Shown: positions 52,297-61,022 of the stretch, piece by piece
Layout of the letters: every line of letters starts with the position of its first letter
How positions within the stretch are numbered: the stretch's first letter is position 1
DNA from: Pseudomonadota bacterium
GTDB taxonomy: Bacteria > Desulfobacterota > Desulfarculia > Desulfarculales > Desulfarculaceae
Assembly (NCBI GenBank): GCA_018896025.1
Contig: JAHIND010000008.1
Location: forward strand, 186,001 to 250,000
Reading direction: 5' to 3'
Length of the DNA: 64,000 nt
Translations under genes and position numbers: made by a program
The notes under the pieces: model-generated
What the model saw: only the letters and a program-made list of their open reading frames with translations
Databases searched by the model: none
What the model was told of the DNA's origin: nothing

Positions 52297-52947
52297 GTGG
52301 ACGCCAAGGCCGAAACCCAAAAAATCACGGGACTGGTTATCCCGGTGGAGTGGGATCCGAAAGGCAAGGTGAAGGCTGTGGCCATCGCCGCCTTTGACGA
52401 GTCCAACTACCGGGTGACTTCCGGCGGCTTGGGGGCGGAGCTCGTAAGTCGCCTGAAGCGCGAAGTGACGGTTTGGGGCCGGGTGGAATGTCAGGCTGAG
52501 GGAAAAACCATTTTGATCGAGAGGTATGAGATGAGCAAAAGCAGTAAAGGTAAAATCACGGGTCTGGCCCTGGCGGCCGTAGTAGGTCTAGCCCTGACCG
52601 CGGCCCCGTTGGCCCTGGCCGCCGACCAACCGGCCGCCGCCCAACCGGCAGTGGCTGCTCCGGCACCGGCTGCTCCGGCAGTGGCTGCTCCGGCACCGGC
52701 TGCTCCGGCTCCGGCCAAGGCTGTTGCGGCCCAAAAGGCCAAAGCCCCCAAGTCGGTCACCGCCAAACCCAATGCCAAGGTGCGCGCGCTGCAGGACACC
52801 CTGAACAGCAAGGGCGCCAAGCTGAAGGTTGACGGCATGATGGGCAAAAAGACCCGCATGGCTTTGAAGGCCTTCCAGAAGGAAAACGGCCTGAAGGTCA
52901 CCGGCAAGGTTGACGCGGCCACCAAAAAAGCCTTGGGCCTGAAGTAA
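52297..52947 (+). CDS. Peptidoglycan-binding protein with an internal signal peptide
   Basis: 216 residues from GTG 52297 (AGGA 8 bases before). Residues 1-78 form a small beta-rich domain (KITGLVIPVEWDPKGKV, VTVWGRVE). Then comes a complete signal peptide (MSKSSKGKITGLALAAVVG, cleavage after LALAA), an Ala/Pro linker and a PG_binding_1 domain (VRALQDTLNSKGAKLKVDG, TRMALKAFQKENGL). A second start at ATG 52531, with GAGAGG before it, would give an exported 138-residue protein. It looks like two genes joined without a stop, or one gene with two products. Confidence 0.85.
   Translation: MDAKAETQKITGLVIPVEWDPKGKVKAVAIAAFDESNYRVTSGGLGAELVSRLKREVTVWGRVECQAEGKTILIERYEMSKSSKGKITGLALAAVVGLALTAAPLALAADQPAAAQPAVAAPAPAAPAVAAPAPAAPAPAKAVAAQKAKAPKSVTAKPNAKVRALQDTLNSKGAKLKVDGMMGKKTRMALKAFQKENGLKVTGKVDAATKKALGLK
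52645..52704 (+). repeat. Perfect 30-bp tandem duplication in the Ala/Pro linker
   Basis: Two exact copies of a 30-base unit (52645-52674, 52675-52704) encoding repeated AVAAPAPAAP. A likely site of length variation between strains. Confidence 0.85.
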
Positions 52948-52956
52948 GCGCGCTCT

Positions 52957-52980
52957 CCGCCCGGGCTCAGGCCCGGGCGG
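52957..52980 (+). terminator. GC hairpin after the peptidoglycan-binding gene
   Basis: CCGCCCGGGC-TCAG-GCCCGGGCGG, a perfect 10-bp stem 10 bases after the stop. The following bases are AAAAGCTTTG, with no good T tract, so it may be a message-end stabiliser rather than a strong terminator. Confidence 0.5.
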
Positions 52981-53032
52981 AAAAGCTTTGCCGGCCGGAT
53001 GGGAGTCCGGTGGGCATTGGAAGGAACGACCA

Positions 53033-54313
53033 ATGAGTCGAAGCGAAAATAGCGTTGCCGCTGCGGAGCCTCCCCATCAGGGTTGTAACTCCGCCCAATC
53101 TCTGACCCAGCCCGCGCCTTTGGCGCCGGCCTTGGGCCTGGCCCTGGAGCCTCGCCCAAACGCGACCCGCCCGGCGGCTTCCTTCCGCCGCCGCTTCTTC
53201 CCAGGGATCACCGCCACCCAGTGGAACGACTGGCGCTGGCAGGTGCGCAACAGGGTCACCTCTCTGAACGGGCTTGCCCGCTACCTGCGGCTCAGCCCGG
53301 CCGAGGAGAGGGCCTTTAGCGGCAACTCCGGCAAGCTGCCCCTGGGGATCACTCCCTATTACCTAAGTTTGATGGACCCGGACAATCCCGAGGATCCCCT
53401 GCGTCGCACCATGGTCCCCACCTGGTTCGAGGCGGTGGTGAGCCCCGGCGAGAGCAACGACCCCCTGGGCGAGGAGCACGACATGGCCGCGCCGGGTCTG
53501 GTGCACCGCTATCCGGACCGGGTCCTGTTTTTGGCCACCGGCTTTTGCAGCGCCTATTGCCGTTATTGCACCCGCTCGCGCATGGTGGGCGGGGGCAGCC
53601 ACGGCATGGCCCACAGCAGGAGCGATATGGAGCAAGCCATCGCCTACATCGAGGCCACGCCCTCGGTGCGCGACGTGCTGATCTCCGGCGGCGACCCCTT
53701 GACCATGGCCGACGACCGCCTGGAGTGGCTTTTGAGCAGGCTGCGCCGCATACCCCATGTGGAGATGCTGCGTATCGGGACCAAGACCCCGGCGGTGTTG
53801 CCCCAGCGCATAACCAAAGACTTGGTCAAGCGGCTGAAAAAATATCACCCGCTGTTCATGAGTCTGCACTTCACCCACCCTGCGGAGCTGACCCCCGAGA
53901 CGGCCCGGGCTTGCGCCCGTTTGGCCGACGCGGGCATCCCCCTGGGAAGCCAGACGGTGCTTTTGGCCGGAGTCAACGACTCGGTGCCGGTGATGCGCAA
54001 GCTCATGCAGGGTCTTTTGAAGATGCGGGTGCGGCCCTACTACCTGTACCAGTGCGACCCCATCGCCGGGTCGGGGCATTTTCGCACCCCGGTGAGCAAG
54101 GGCCTGGAGATGATCCAGGGCCTCAGGGGCCACACCACCGGTTACGCGGTGCCCACCTTTGTCATCGACGCCCCCGGCGGCGGCGGCAAGGTGGCCCTGT
54201 ATCCCGAGGCGGTGGCGGGACGCAGCGGTTGCGATTTGTTGCTGAAAAACTACCAGGGAGACACCTACGCTTACCCCGACCAGGGCGGGGAATGGGGCCC
54301 GGCGGCCTGCTGA
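53033..54313 (+). CDS. kamA: KamA-family radical SAM lysine 2,3-aminomutase-like enzyme
   Basis: 426 residues from ATG 53033 (GGAAGGA upstream). The radical SAM motif CSAYCRYC is near 171-178, ISGGDPL follows. CDPIAGSGHFRTPVSKGLE and FVIDAPGGGGKV contain the Asp residues that recognise the lysine side chain in lysine 2,3-aminomutase and the Lys that holds PLP. So it probably moves the alpha-amino group of lysine, or of a lysine-containing compound, to make beta-lysine. It heads a cassette with two ATP-grasp ligases and an acetyltransferase. Confidence 0.92.
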   Translation: MSRSENSVAAAEPPHQGCNSAQSLTQPAPLAPALGLALEPRPNATRPAASFRRRFFPGITATQWNDWRWQVRNRVTSLNGLARYLRLSPAEERAFSGNSGKLPLGITPYYLSLMDPDNPEDPLRRTMVPTWFEAVVSPGESNDPLGEEHDMAAPGLVHRYPDRVLFLATGFCSAYCRYCTRSRMVGGGSHGMAHSRSDMEQAIAYIEATPSVRDVLISGGDPLTMADDRLEWLLSRLRRIPHVEMLRIGTKTPAVLPQRITKDLVKRLKKYHPLFMSLHFTHPAELTPETARACARLADAGIPLGSQTVLLAGVNDSVPVMRKLMQGLLKMRVRPYYLYQCDPIAGSGHFRTPVSKGLEMIQGLRGHTTGYAVPTFVIDAPGGGGKVALYPEAVAGRSGCDLLLKNYQGDTYAYPDQGGEWGPAAC

Positions 54314-54332
54314 GGCTCGAGGAGATGCGGCC

Positions 54333-55355
54333 ATGTTGGTGGGGATGACCTATGACCTGCGCTCGGAATACCTGGCCAAAGGGTATTCCGAGGAAGAGGT
54401 CGCCGAGTTCGACAGCCCTCGCACCGTGGAGGGCATAGAAGACGCCCTGATAGCCGCCGGTCATCAGTGTGACCGCATCGGGTCCCTGCCTTCCCTGGTG
54501 GGCCGTCTGGCCCAGGGGGACCGTTGGGACCTGGTGTTCAACATCGCCGAGGGCCTGGGGCGCTATGGCCGCGAGGCCCAGATACCGGCCCTGTTGGAAT
54601 ACTACGGGGTGCCCTACACCTTTGCCGATCCCCTGACCCTGTGTCTCACCCTGCACAAGGGCATGGCCAAGCGGGTGGTGCGGGACCTGGGCCTGGCCAC
54701 CCCGGACTTCGCGGTGGTCAGCGAGCCCAAGGAGGCCGCCGGGGTGCGCCTGCCTTATCCTCTGTTCGTAAAGCCGGTGGCCGAGGGCACCGGCCGGGGC
54801 ATCGGCTCGGCCTCCAAGGTCAAAGGCCCCGAGGAACTGGCCAAGGCCTGCATCGAGCTTATCGAACGCTACCGCCAGCCGGTGTTGGTGGAGACCTACC
54901 TGCCCGGCCGCGAGTTCACCGTGGGCATCGTGGGCACCGGGTCCAAGGCCCGGGTGATCGGGGTGATGGAAGTGACCCTCAGGCCAGGGGCCGGAGCCGA
55001 TCCGGACGCCTACACCCTGCGCAACAAGGAAGAGTGCGACGACCTGGTGCGCTACCGCCGGATCAAGGGTTTCGAGGCCGGTCAGGCCGGCGAATTGGCC
55101 CTGGCCTCCTGGCGCGGCCTGGAGTGCCGCGACGCCGGGCGGGTGGATCTGCGCTGCGACGCCTTTGGGCAGCCCAACTTTTTGGAGGTGAATCCCCTGG
55201 CCGGGCTGCACCCGGAGCACTCGGATTTGCCCATCTTGTGCTCCCTGGTGGATTACCCTTACCAAAAGCTGATCGAACGCATCGTGGCCTCGGCCATGGA
55301 AAGGGCCCAGGCCGACGCCCGGCTAGCCCCCAGCCTGGCGGCGGGGAACTGCTGA
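54333..55355 (+). CDS. ATP-grasp ligase 1 (D-Ala-D-Ala-ligase-like)
   Basis: 340 residues of the ATP-grasp fold: VFNIAEGLGRYGREAQIPALLE at the N-domain, PLFVKPVAEGTGRGIGSAS as the ATP lid, VETYLPGREFTVGIVG and the metal-binding NFLEVNPLAGLHPEHS. Such ligases couple a carboxylate to an amine. It is not a normal cell-wall Ddl: the cassette context suggests a small peptide or modified amino acid. It starts 19 bases after kamA. Confidence 0.9.
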   Translation: MLVGMTYDLRSEYLAKGYSEEEVAEFDSPRTVEGIEDALIAAGHQCDRIGSLPSLVGRLAQGDRWDLVFNIAEGLGRYGREAQIPALLEYYGVPYTFADPLTLCLTLHKGMAKRVVRDLGLATPDFAVVSEPKEAAGVRLPYPLFVKPVAEGTGRGIGSASKVKGPEELAKACIELIERYRQPVLVETYLPGREFTVGIVGTGSKARVIGVMEVTLRPGAGADPDAYTLRNKEECDDLVRYRRIKGFEAGQAGELALASWRGLECRDAGRVDLRCDAFGQPNFLEVNPLAGLHPEHSDLPILCSLVDYPYQKLIERIVASAMERAQADARLAPSLAAGNC

Positions 55356-55362
55356 GCGGGTT

Positions 55363-56358
55363 ATGAGAGTCTCGGTGCTACACGACGCGGTGGCCCCTGG
55401 GGCCCGCCCGGACCAGGACGACAACTTGGTGCAGGCCCGCGAAGTGGCCCTGGCCCTGGAGGCCGGAGGCCATCAGGCCGCGCTTTGCCCTTGGGAGGGC
55501 TCGCCACGGGCCAGCCTGGCGTGCCTGAGCGCCCAGAAGCCGGAGGCGGTGTTCAACCTGGTGGAGGAGCCCCTGGGCCAAGCGGCGCGCATTCATACCG
55601 CGCCGGTTTGGCTGGCCCACCGGGGCCTGGCCTTCACCGGGGCCGGGGGGCGGGCCATGCTGGTCACCTCCCATAAGCTGTTGGCCAAGCGGGCCCTGGC
55701 CGCAGCCGGTCTGCCCACCCCGGCTTGGCGCACGCCGGGCGGCAAGGGGCAGGGCGTAAGCCCGGAGCCTTGGCTCATCAAGGCGGTGTGGGAGCACGGC
55801 TCCCTTGGCATCGACGACGACTCCCTGGTTCCAGCCGGTAAGCCTCGGCGTTTGGCACAGGCCCTGGCCGCCAAACAGGCCCAGGTGGGCGGCCCCTGCT
55901 TTGCCGAGGCCTATATCGAGGGCCGCGAGTTCAATCTGGCTCTGTTGGCCGGGCCTGGCGGAGTGCGCCTGCTGCCTCCGGCGGAGATAGTCTTCGAGGG
56001 CTTTGCCGCCGGACAGCTTAGGGTGGTGGGCTATCGCGCCAAGTGGGAGGAGGCCTCCTACGAATATCACCACACCCCGCGCCGCTTCGACTTTCCCGCC
56101 TGGGACCGGGCCTTGTTGGACCGCCTGCGCGATCTGGCCCACGCCTGCTGGAAGTTGTTCGACTTGCGGGGCTGGGCCCGGGTGGACTTCCGGGTGGACC
56201 AACAGGGCAATCCTTGGATTCTGGAAGTGAACGCCAATCCCTGCCTAGCCGCGGACGCCGGTTTTTCGGCCGCCGCCGCCCAGGCCGGTCTGGATCAGGC
56301 CGCCGTGGTGGCCGACATCCTGGCCGATTTGAGTCAACCCAAGCAAGGACGGGCGTAA
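55363..56358 (+). CDS. ATP-grasp ligase 2 (D-Ala-D-Ala-ligase-like)
   Basis: 331 residues. AVFNLVEEPLGQAAR corresponds to the FNxxEG block of ligase 1; WLIKAVWEHGSLGIDDDS, AEAYIEGREFNLALLAG, GWARVDFRVDQQG and ILEVNANPCLA complete the ATP-grasp fold. Shorter and diverged from ligase 1, so it probably adds a different unit. Starts 7 bases after ligase 1. Confidence 0.9.
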   Translation: MRVSVLHDAVAPGARPDQDDNLVQAREVALALEAGGHQAALCPWEGSPRASLACLSAQKPEAVFNLVEEPLGQAARIHTAPVWLAHRGLAFTGAGGRAMLVTSHKLLAKRALAAAGLPTPAWRTPGGKGQGVSPEPWLIKAVWEHGSLGIDDDSLVPAGKPRRLAQALAAKQAQVGGPCFAEAYIEGREFNLALLAGPGGVRLLPPAEIVFEGFAAGQLRVVGYRAKWEEASYEYHHTPRRFDFPAWDRALLDRLRDLAHACWKLFDLRGWARVDFRVDQQGNPWILEVNANPCLAADAGFSAAAAQAGLDQAAVVADILADLSQPKQGRA

Positions 56359-56366
56359 GCCCAAAC

Positions 56367-56936
56367 ATGTCTACGCAAACCCAGCCCGCCATGCTTTGGC
56401 GGGAAGATGTTCTGCCTTCTGACGTGGCCGCGGTTCAGGATATGACCGAGGCCAGCGGATTCTTCCGCCCCGAAGAGGTGGCCGTGGCCGCCGAGTTGGT
56501 GAGCGAACGCTTGGCCAAGGGCCTGGCCTCCGGCTACCTGTTCATGTTCTTGCAAGAGGGCGCCCAAGTCCTGGGCTACGCCTGCTACGGGCCCATCGCG
56601 GGCACTCTGCATTCCTGGGACTTGTACTGGATCGTGGTGCAAAAGCATTTGCGCGGCCAGGGCCTGGGCGGCGGGCTGCTGGAGGTGGTGGAGCAGCGGG
56701 TGTGGAGCGCCGGGGGCGAGCGGCTCTACGTGGAAACCTCCTCCCAACCCCGCTACCGCCCCACCCGGCGCTTTTACCAAAGCCTGGGCTACGCGCCCCA
56801 GGCGGTGCTGCCTGATTTCTACGCCCCTGGGGACGACAAGGTGATCTACGTCAAGCGCATGTCGCGCTTAGGGGTGGTTGGCGGCCGCCAAGAAGAGTTC
56901 TATCCTTTTGAGGAGGGCGGCGGCTTGATCGAATAG
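56367..56936 (+). CDS. GNAT-family N-acetyltransferase
   Basis: 189 residues from ATG 56367, 8 bases after ligase 2; a longer reading overlaps that gene. The acetyl-CoA loop is KHLRGQGLGGGLLE, followed by ERLYVETSSQPRY and RRFYQSLGY. With a lysine aminomutase it may acetylate a beta-amino group, as AblB does on beta-lysine, though it is not an obvious AblB. Last gene of the cassette. Confidence 0.9.
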   Translation: MSTQTQPAMLWREDVLPSDVAAVQDMTEASGFFRPEEVAVAAELVSERLAKGLASGYLFMFLQEGAQVLGYACYGPIAGTLHSWDLYWIVVQKHLRGQGLGGGLLEVVEQRVWSAGGERLYVETSSQPRYRPTRRFYQSLGYAPQAVLPDFYAPGDDKVIYVKRMSRLGVVGGRQEEFYPFEEGGGLIE

Positions 56937-57059
56937 AGGCTTTTTCGTACACGATCCTTGCCTTTTTCCTCCCATGGCAAAGGCGTGACAATCGCTCGCA
57001 AATAAAAGCAGTTGTAGTTATCCCCCAATACTCCCGTATAATAAAAAAAAGGGAGAAAA

Positions 57060-58559
57060 ATGAAAGCTCTTCTGCTGTATCCCCAAAGCCCAGAAACCTT
57101 CTGGAGCTTTAAGCACGCCCTGAAATTTATCTCTAAGAAAGCTCTGCACCCACCGCTGGGTCTGCTGACCGTGGCCTCCATGCTCCCGGAAACCTGGGAG
57201 AAAAAGCTGGTTGACGAGAACGTGGAGCCCCTGTTGGACAAGCACCTGGAGTGGGCCGACTACGTCTTTATCAGCGCCATGGCCATTCAAAGAAAATCCG
57301 TTAACCGTCTCTTGGAACGCTGCGCGGCCAAGGGGGTCAAGGTGGTGGCCGGCGGGCCGCTGTTTACCACCGACCACCAGGAGTTCAGCGGGGTTGACCA
57401 CTTTGTGCTGGGCGAGGCCGAGATCACCCTGCCCAGATTTTTGCGCGACCTGGAGGCCGGGCAGGCCAGGGCCATCTACGCTACCGACCAGTTCCCCGAG
57501 TTGGCCGACACCCCCACACCCATGTGGAGCCTGTTGAGGCTCAAGCGCTACGCTTCCATGAGCGTGCAATACTCCCGTGGCTGTCCCTATCATTGCGAGT
57601 TCTGCGACATCACCACACTGTTCGGCCGCAAAGTGCGCACCAAAGCCACCAGCCGGATCATTGCCGAACTAGACAGCCTGTATGCCGCCGGTTGGCGGGG
57701 CAGCTTGTTCATAGTTGACGACAACTTTATCGGCAACAAGGTCAAGCTGAAAAAAGAGGTGCTGCCGGCCATGACCGAATGGATGCACCGGCACAGGAAT
57801 CCATTCGTCTTTTCCACCGAGGCCTCCATCGACCTGAGCGACGATGACGAGCTGATGACCATGATGGTGGCGGCTGGGTTTGACGGCGTGTTTGTGGGCA
57901 TCGAGACTCCAAACGAGGATAGCCTGGCCGAGTGCAGCAAGCTGCAGAACCGCAACCGCGACCTGGTGGCTTGCATCAAGAAGATACATAGCTTCGGTAT
58001 GGAGGTGCGGGGAGGCTTCATCGTTGGTTTTGACAACGACACTTCCTCGGTCTTTGACAAGCAGATTGAGCTGATCCAAAACAGCCGGATCATCACGGCC
58101 ATGGTGGGGCTGCTCAACGCCCCCAAGGGCAGCCAGCTTTACAAGCGCATAGTTGACGAAGGCCGCCTGCTCAAGGAAGTCACCGGCGACAACACCGATT
58201 TCTCCACCAACCTGGAACCCAAGATGGGCCTGGAGGCCTTGAACCTGGGTTACCACCAGGTCATCAGCGGCATCTACTCCCCCAAACCCTACTTCAAGCG
58301 GGTGCGGAACTATCTGCGGGAATACCACCCTCAGGCCAAAAACAAACGCCACTTCCATACCGGATACGTGCGTTTGCACTCCGGCTATGCCGGGGCCTTT
58401 TTCAAGACCTTGGTTCTGCTGGGGGTCAAGGACCGGGCCCGCATGCAATATTGGCAGATGTTTTTCTGGTCCCTGTTCCGGCGCCCCCGGCTGTTCCCCA
58501 TGGCCATCACCTTCACCATCTACGGCTTCCATTTCCGCAAGGTCTTTATGGCCCGCTGA
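57060..58559 (+). CDS. B12-binding-domain radical SAM protein (DUF4070, HpnP-like group)
   Basis: 499 residues. An N-terminal cobalamin-binding-like domain (MKALLLYPQSPETFWSF, LGLLTVASMLP, VFISAMAIQ, VVAGGPLFT) leads to the radical SAM cluster in RGCPYHCEFCDI near 179-190, then FIVDDNFIGNK, GVFVGIETPN and a C-terminal DUF4070 part. Hopanoid 2-methylase HpnP has this layout, but no hopanoid genes are nearby, so the methylated substrate is open. Base composition upstream is AT-rich with TATAAT near 57039-57044 and GGGAGA before the ATG. Confidence 0.88.
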   Translation: MKALLLYPQSPETFWSFKHALKFISKKALHPPLGLLTVASMLPETWEKKLVDENVEPLLDKHLEWADYVFISAMAIQRKSVNRLLERCAAKGVKVVAGGPLFTTDHQEFSGVDHFVLGEAEITLPRFLRDLEAGQARAIYATDQFPELADTPTPMWSLLRLKRYASMSVQYSRGCPYHCEFCDITTLFGRKVRTKATSRIIAELDSLYAAGWRGSLFIVDDNFIGNKVKLKKEVLPAMTEWMHRHRNPFVFSTEASIDLSDDDELMTMMVAAGFDGVFVGIETPNEDSLAECSKLQNRNRDLVACIKKIHSFGMEVRGGFIVGFDNDTSSVFDKQIELIQNSRIITAMVGLLNAPKGSQLYKRIVDEGRLLKEVTGDNTDFSTNLEPKMGLEALNLGYHQVISGIYSPKPYFKRVRNYLREYHPQAKNKRHFHTGYVRLHSGYAGAFFKTLVLLGVKDRARMQYWQMFFWSLFRRPRLFPMAITFTIYGFHFRKVFMAR

Positions 58560-58592
58560 AAGCTACGGCTTAAAATAACGATCGATTGCCGT

Positions 58593-58621
58593 GCCGGAGC
58601 CCTCAGGGCTCCGGCATTTTT
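58593..58621 (+). terminator. Intrinsic terminator after the radical SAM gene
   Basis: GCCGGAGCCC-TCA-GGGCTCCGGC, a perfect 10-bp stem followed by ATTTTTA. Confidence 0.9.
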
Positions 58622-58694
58622 AGGTTTGCCCTCGCCCGGTGGTTTTCGCATAACATAGGGGCGTGCCAATGCTCACCACCTGACAAGGCAGGCC

Positions 58695-60638
58695 ATGGAA
58701 GAATTTCACTGGCAACGGATTCTGGAGTTCGTCCGCGCGGTGGCTCCCTTTGACGCCTTGCCCCAGGAAGACCTGGAGCGGGCAGTCTCGGCCATGGAGG
58801 TGGCCTACTTCCCCAGGGACACGGTGATCATCGAGCAGGGCGGCCCCTCTTCCCGGTTCCTCTATTTCATCCAGAGCGGCTCGGCCCGAGTGAGCCTGCC
58901 CGGAGCCGGGGAGGGCGGCGGCGAGCTGTTGGTGGACGAGCGCGGCGAAGGCGACACCTTCGGTGGCCTGTCCCTGCTGCAAGGCGGCAAGGCCATGTTC
59001 AGGGTCACCGCCCGGGAAGACCTGATCTGCTACCTCTTGCCCGGCGAGGCGTTCAAGGGGCTGTGCGCACAGCATCCCAGCCTGGAGCGCCACTACGGCG
59101 CGTCCCTGGCCCGCAACCTCCAGGCGGTGCGCGAGCACGTCTCCTGCGAGCTGCCCGCCCTGGCCGGGCTGGAGGGTATGAGCCTGAGCGCCGCCATGAT
59201 GCGCAGCCGGGTGCGCGAGCTGATGAGCCCCAAGCCGGTGACCTGTCTGCCCGCCATGCCGGTAAAGGCCGCCGCCCACATCATGACCCAGCGCCAGGTG
59301 GGCTCCATCGTGGTGGCCCAAGAGGGAGGCCATCCCCTGGGCATCCTCACCGACACCGACTTTCGGGTGCGGGTGATGCTCCGGGCCCGCAGCCTGGACG
59401 AGCCGGTGGCCGAGTTTATGTCCACCCCGCCTCACACCATCAGCCCCGATGCCTACGCCTTCGAGGCCCTCTTGAGCATGAGCCACCACGGGGTGCACCA
59501 CCTGGTGGTGGTTCAGGACGACCGGGTGGTGGGCGTCATCAGCGACCGCGACCTGCAGGCCATCACCGGCGGCTCGCCGGTGGGGGTGGTGCGGGCCATC
59601 GACAAGGTGGCATCGGTGGGCGAGCTGGTTCGGCTGCACCCCAGCATAGACCGGGTGGTGGAGCTGCTGCTCCGGATGGGCGGCTCGGCCCGGGAGATGC
59701 TGGCCCTGGTCACCGAGTTCAACGACCGGGTGACCACCAAGCTCATCGCCCTCACCGAGGAGGACATGGAGCACGGCGGCGAGGGGCGTCCGCCGGTGCC
59801 CTACGGCTGGATGGCCCTGGGCAGCGAGGGCCGCCGGGAGCAGACCCTGCGCACCGACCAGGACAACGCCCTGATCTTCGCCAACGTGCCCGAGGCTTCC
59901 CTGGAGCGGGTCAAGGGCTGGTTCCTGGGCTTCAGCGAGCGAGTGGTGGAGGGCTTGGTGCGCTGCGGTTTTCCTCGCTGCACCGGCGGGGTGATGGCCT
60001 CCAACCCGGACTGGTGCCAGAGCGAGGCGGATTGGCATCAGACCTTTGTGCGCTGGGTGAGCGACCCCAAGCCGGTGACCCTGCGCCTGGGCAGCATCTT
60101 CTTCGACTTCCGCGAGATTTACGCCGAGGCCGACTATCTGGACACCCTGCGTCTGCGCCTGAAGCAGGCCATGGAGGAGAACCGCCTGTTCCTGCGCTAC
60201 ATGGCCGCCAATGCCCTGTACAACCACCCGCCCCTGGGCTTCCTCAGGCAGTTTGTGGTGGAGAAAAGCGGCGAGCACGCCAACAAGCTCAACCTAAAGC
60301 TCTCGGGCCTCACCCCCATCGTGGACGGGGCGCGGGTAATGGCCCTGGAGTTGGGCATCGACACCACCAACACCCTGGAGCGCCTGGCAGCCATAGAGAA
60401 CCAGGGCCTGCTCAAAAAGGAGCTGGCCGCCGATCTGGTGGAGGCCTTCAGCTTCATTACCCTGCTCAGGATCAGCCGCCATCTGGAGGCCCGGGCCGAG
60501 GGCCGCACCCCGGACAACTTCGTGGACCCCGAGAGCCTGAACAACTTCCAGCGCAAGATGCTCAGGGAGAGCTTCAAGGTGGTGAGCGAGTTGCAGAGCG
60601 TGTTGGAGCTGCGGTATCAGACTAGATTGATGAAGTAG
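58695..60638 (+). CDS. Cyclic-nucleotide-binding / CBS / DUF294 nucleotidyltransferase protein
   Basis: 647 residues in the order cNMP-binding domain (about 15-140), two CBS domains (about 170-300, RVRELMSPKPVTCLP and FMSTPPHTISPDAY), DUF294 nucleotidyltransferase-like domain (YGWMALGSEGRREQTLRTDQDNALI, about 355-460) and a C-terminal substrate-binding domain. Related to GlnD-type nucleotidyltransferases; function is regulatory and unknown. Commonly followed by a DNA polymerase III epsilon-like exonuclease, as here at 61261. Confidence 0.93.
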   Translation: MEEFHWQRILEFVRAVAPFDALPQEDLERAVSAMEVAYFPRDTVIIEQGGPSSRFLYFIQSGSARVSLPGAGEGGGELLVDERGEGDTFGGLSLLQGGKAMFRVTAREDLICYLLPGEAFKGLCAQHPSLERHYGASLARNLQAVREHVSCELPALAGLEGMSLSAAMMRSRVRELMSPKPVTCLPAMPVKAAAHIMTQRQVGSIVVAQEGGHPLGILTDTDFRVRVMLRARSLDEPVAEFMSTPPHTISPDAYAFEALLSMSHHGVHHLVVVQDDRVVGVISDRDLQAITGGSPVGVVRAIDKVASVGELVRLHPSIDRVVELLLRMGGSAREMLALVTEFNDRVTTKLIALTEEDMEHGGEGRPPVPYGWMALGSEGRREQTLRTDQDNALIFANVPEASLERVKGWFLGFSERVVEGLVRCGFPRCTGGVMASNPDWCQSEADWHQTFVRWVSDPKPVTLRLGSIFFDFREIYAEADYLDTLRLRLKQAMEENRLFLRYMAANALYNHPPLGFLRQFVVEKSGEHANKLNLKLSGLTPIVDGARVMALELGIDTTNTLERLAAIENQGLLKKELAADLVEAFSFITLLRISRHLEARAEGRTPDNFVDPESLNNFQRKMLRESFKVVSELQSVLELRYQTRLMK

Positions 60639-60742
60639 GGGAGGGGATGGGGAGTGGGATGGTTGTTGAGGGAAAGAAGGATCAACGGTTAAGGGGACAG
60701 CTTTCCGCCTGGCCTACCGACGAATCGAAAGGGTGTGTTTAC

Positions 60743-60890
60743 GCCTGGGCGCCGTGAGCGCCTAGGCAAATGTAGGGGAGGGGTTTACCCCCTCCCAAAA
60801 GCAGTGGACGAAAAAAGATGGGCGGGGATAAACCCCGCCCCTACACGAAGAGTAGAGCCTTTGTCGTTGCGAGCGAAGCGAAGCAATCTC
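60743..60890. repeat. Cluster of palindromic repeats in the gap before the Pmp3 gene
   Basis: The 384-base gap 60639-61022 holds three hairpins in a row: GCCTGGGCGC/GCGCCTAGGC (60743-60767), GGGAGGGG/CCCCCTCC (60775-60796) and GGGCGGGG-ATAAA-CCCCGCCC (60820-60840), then CGTTGCGAGCGAAGCGAAGC (60865-60884), a motif that recurs between genes in many bacterial genomes. Typical dispersed intergenic repeats; no gene seen. Confidence 0.65.
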
Positions 60891-61022
60891 TGCCCAAGTG
60901 AGCCGGTATGTTCCATAACATGAGCCAACAAACTGGCCCGGCGCAGCTAGCCCCTTACTTAAGGCGCGAAATGAGCTATCCTATTAAAAAGCGACCCCAG
61001 CTCAACCCAAGGAGGAGACACC

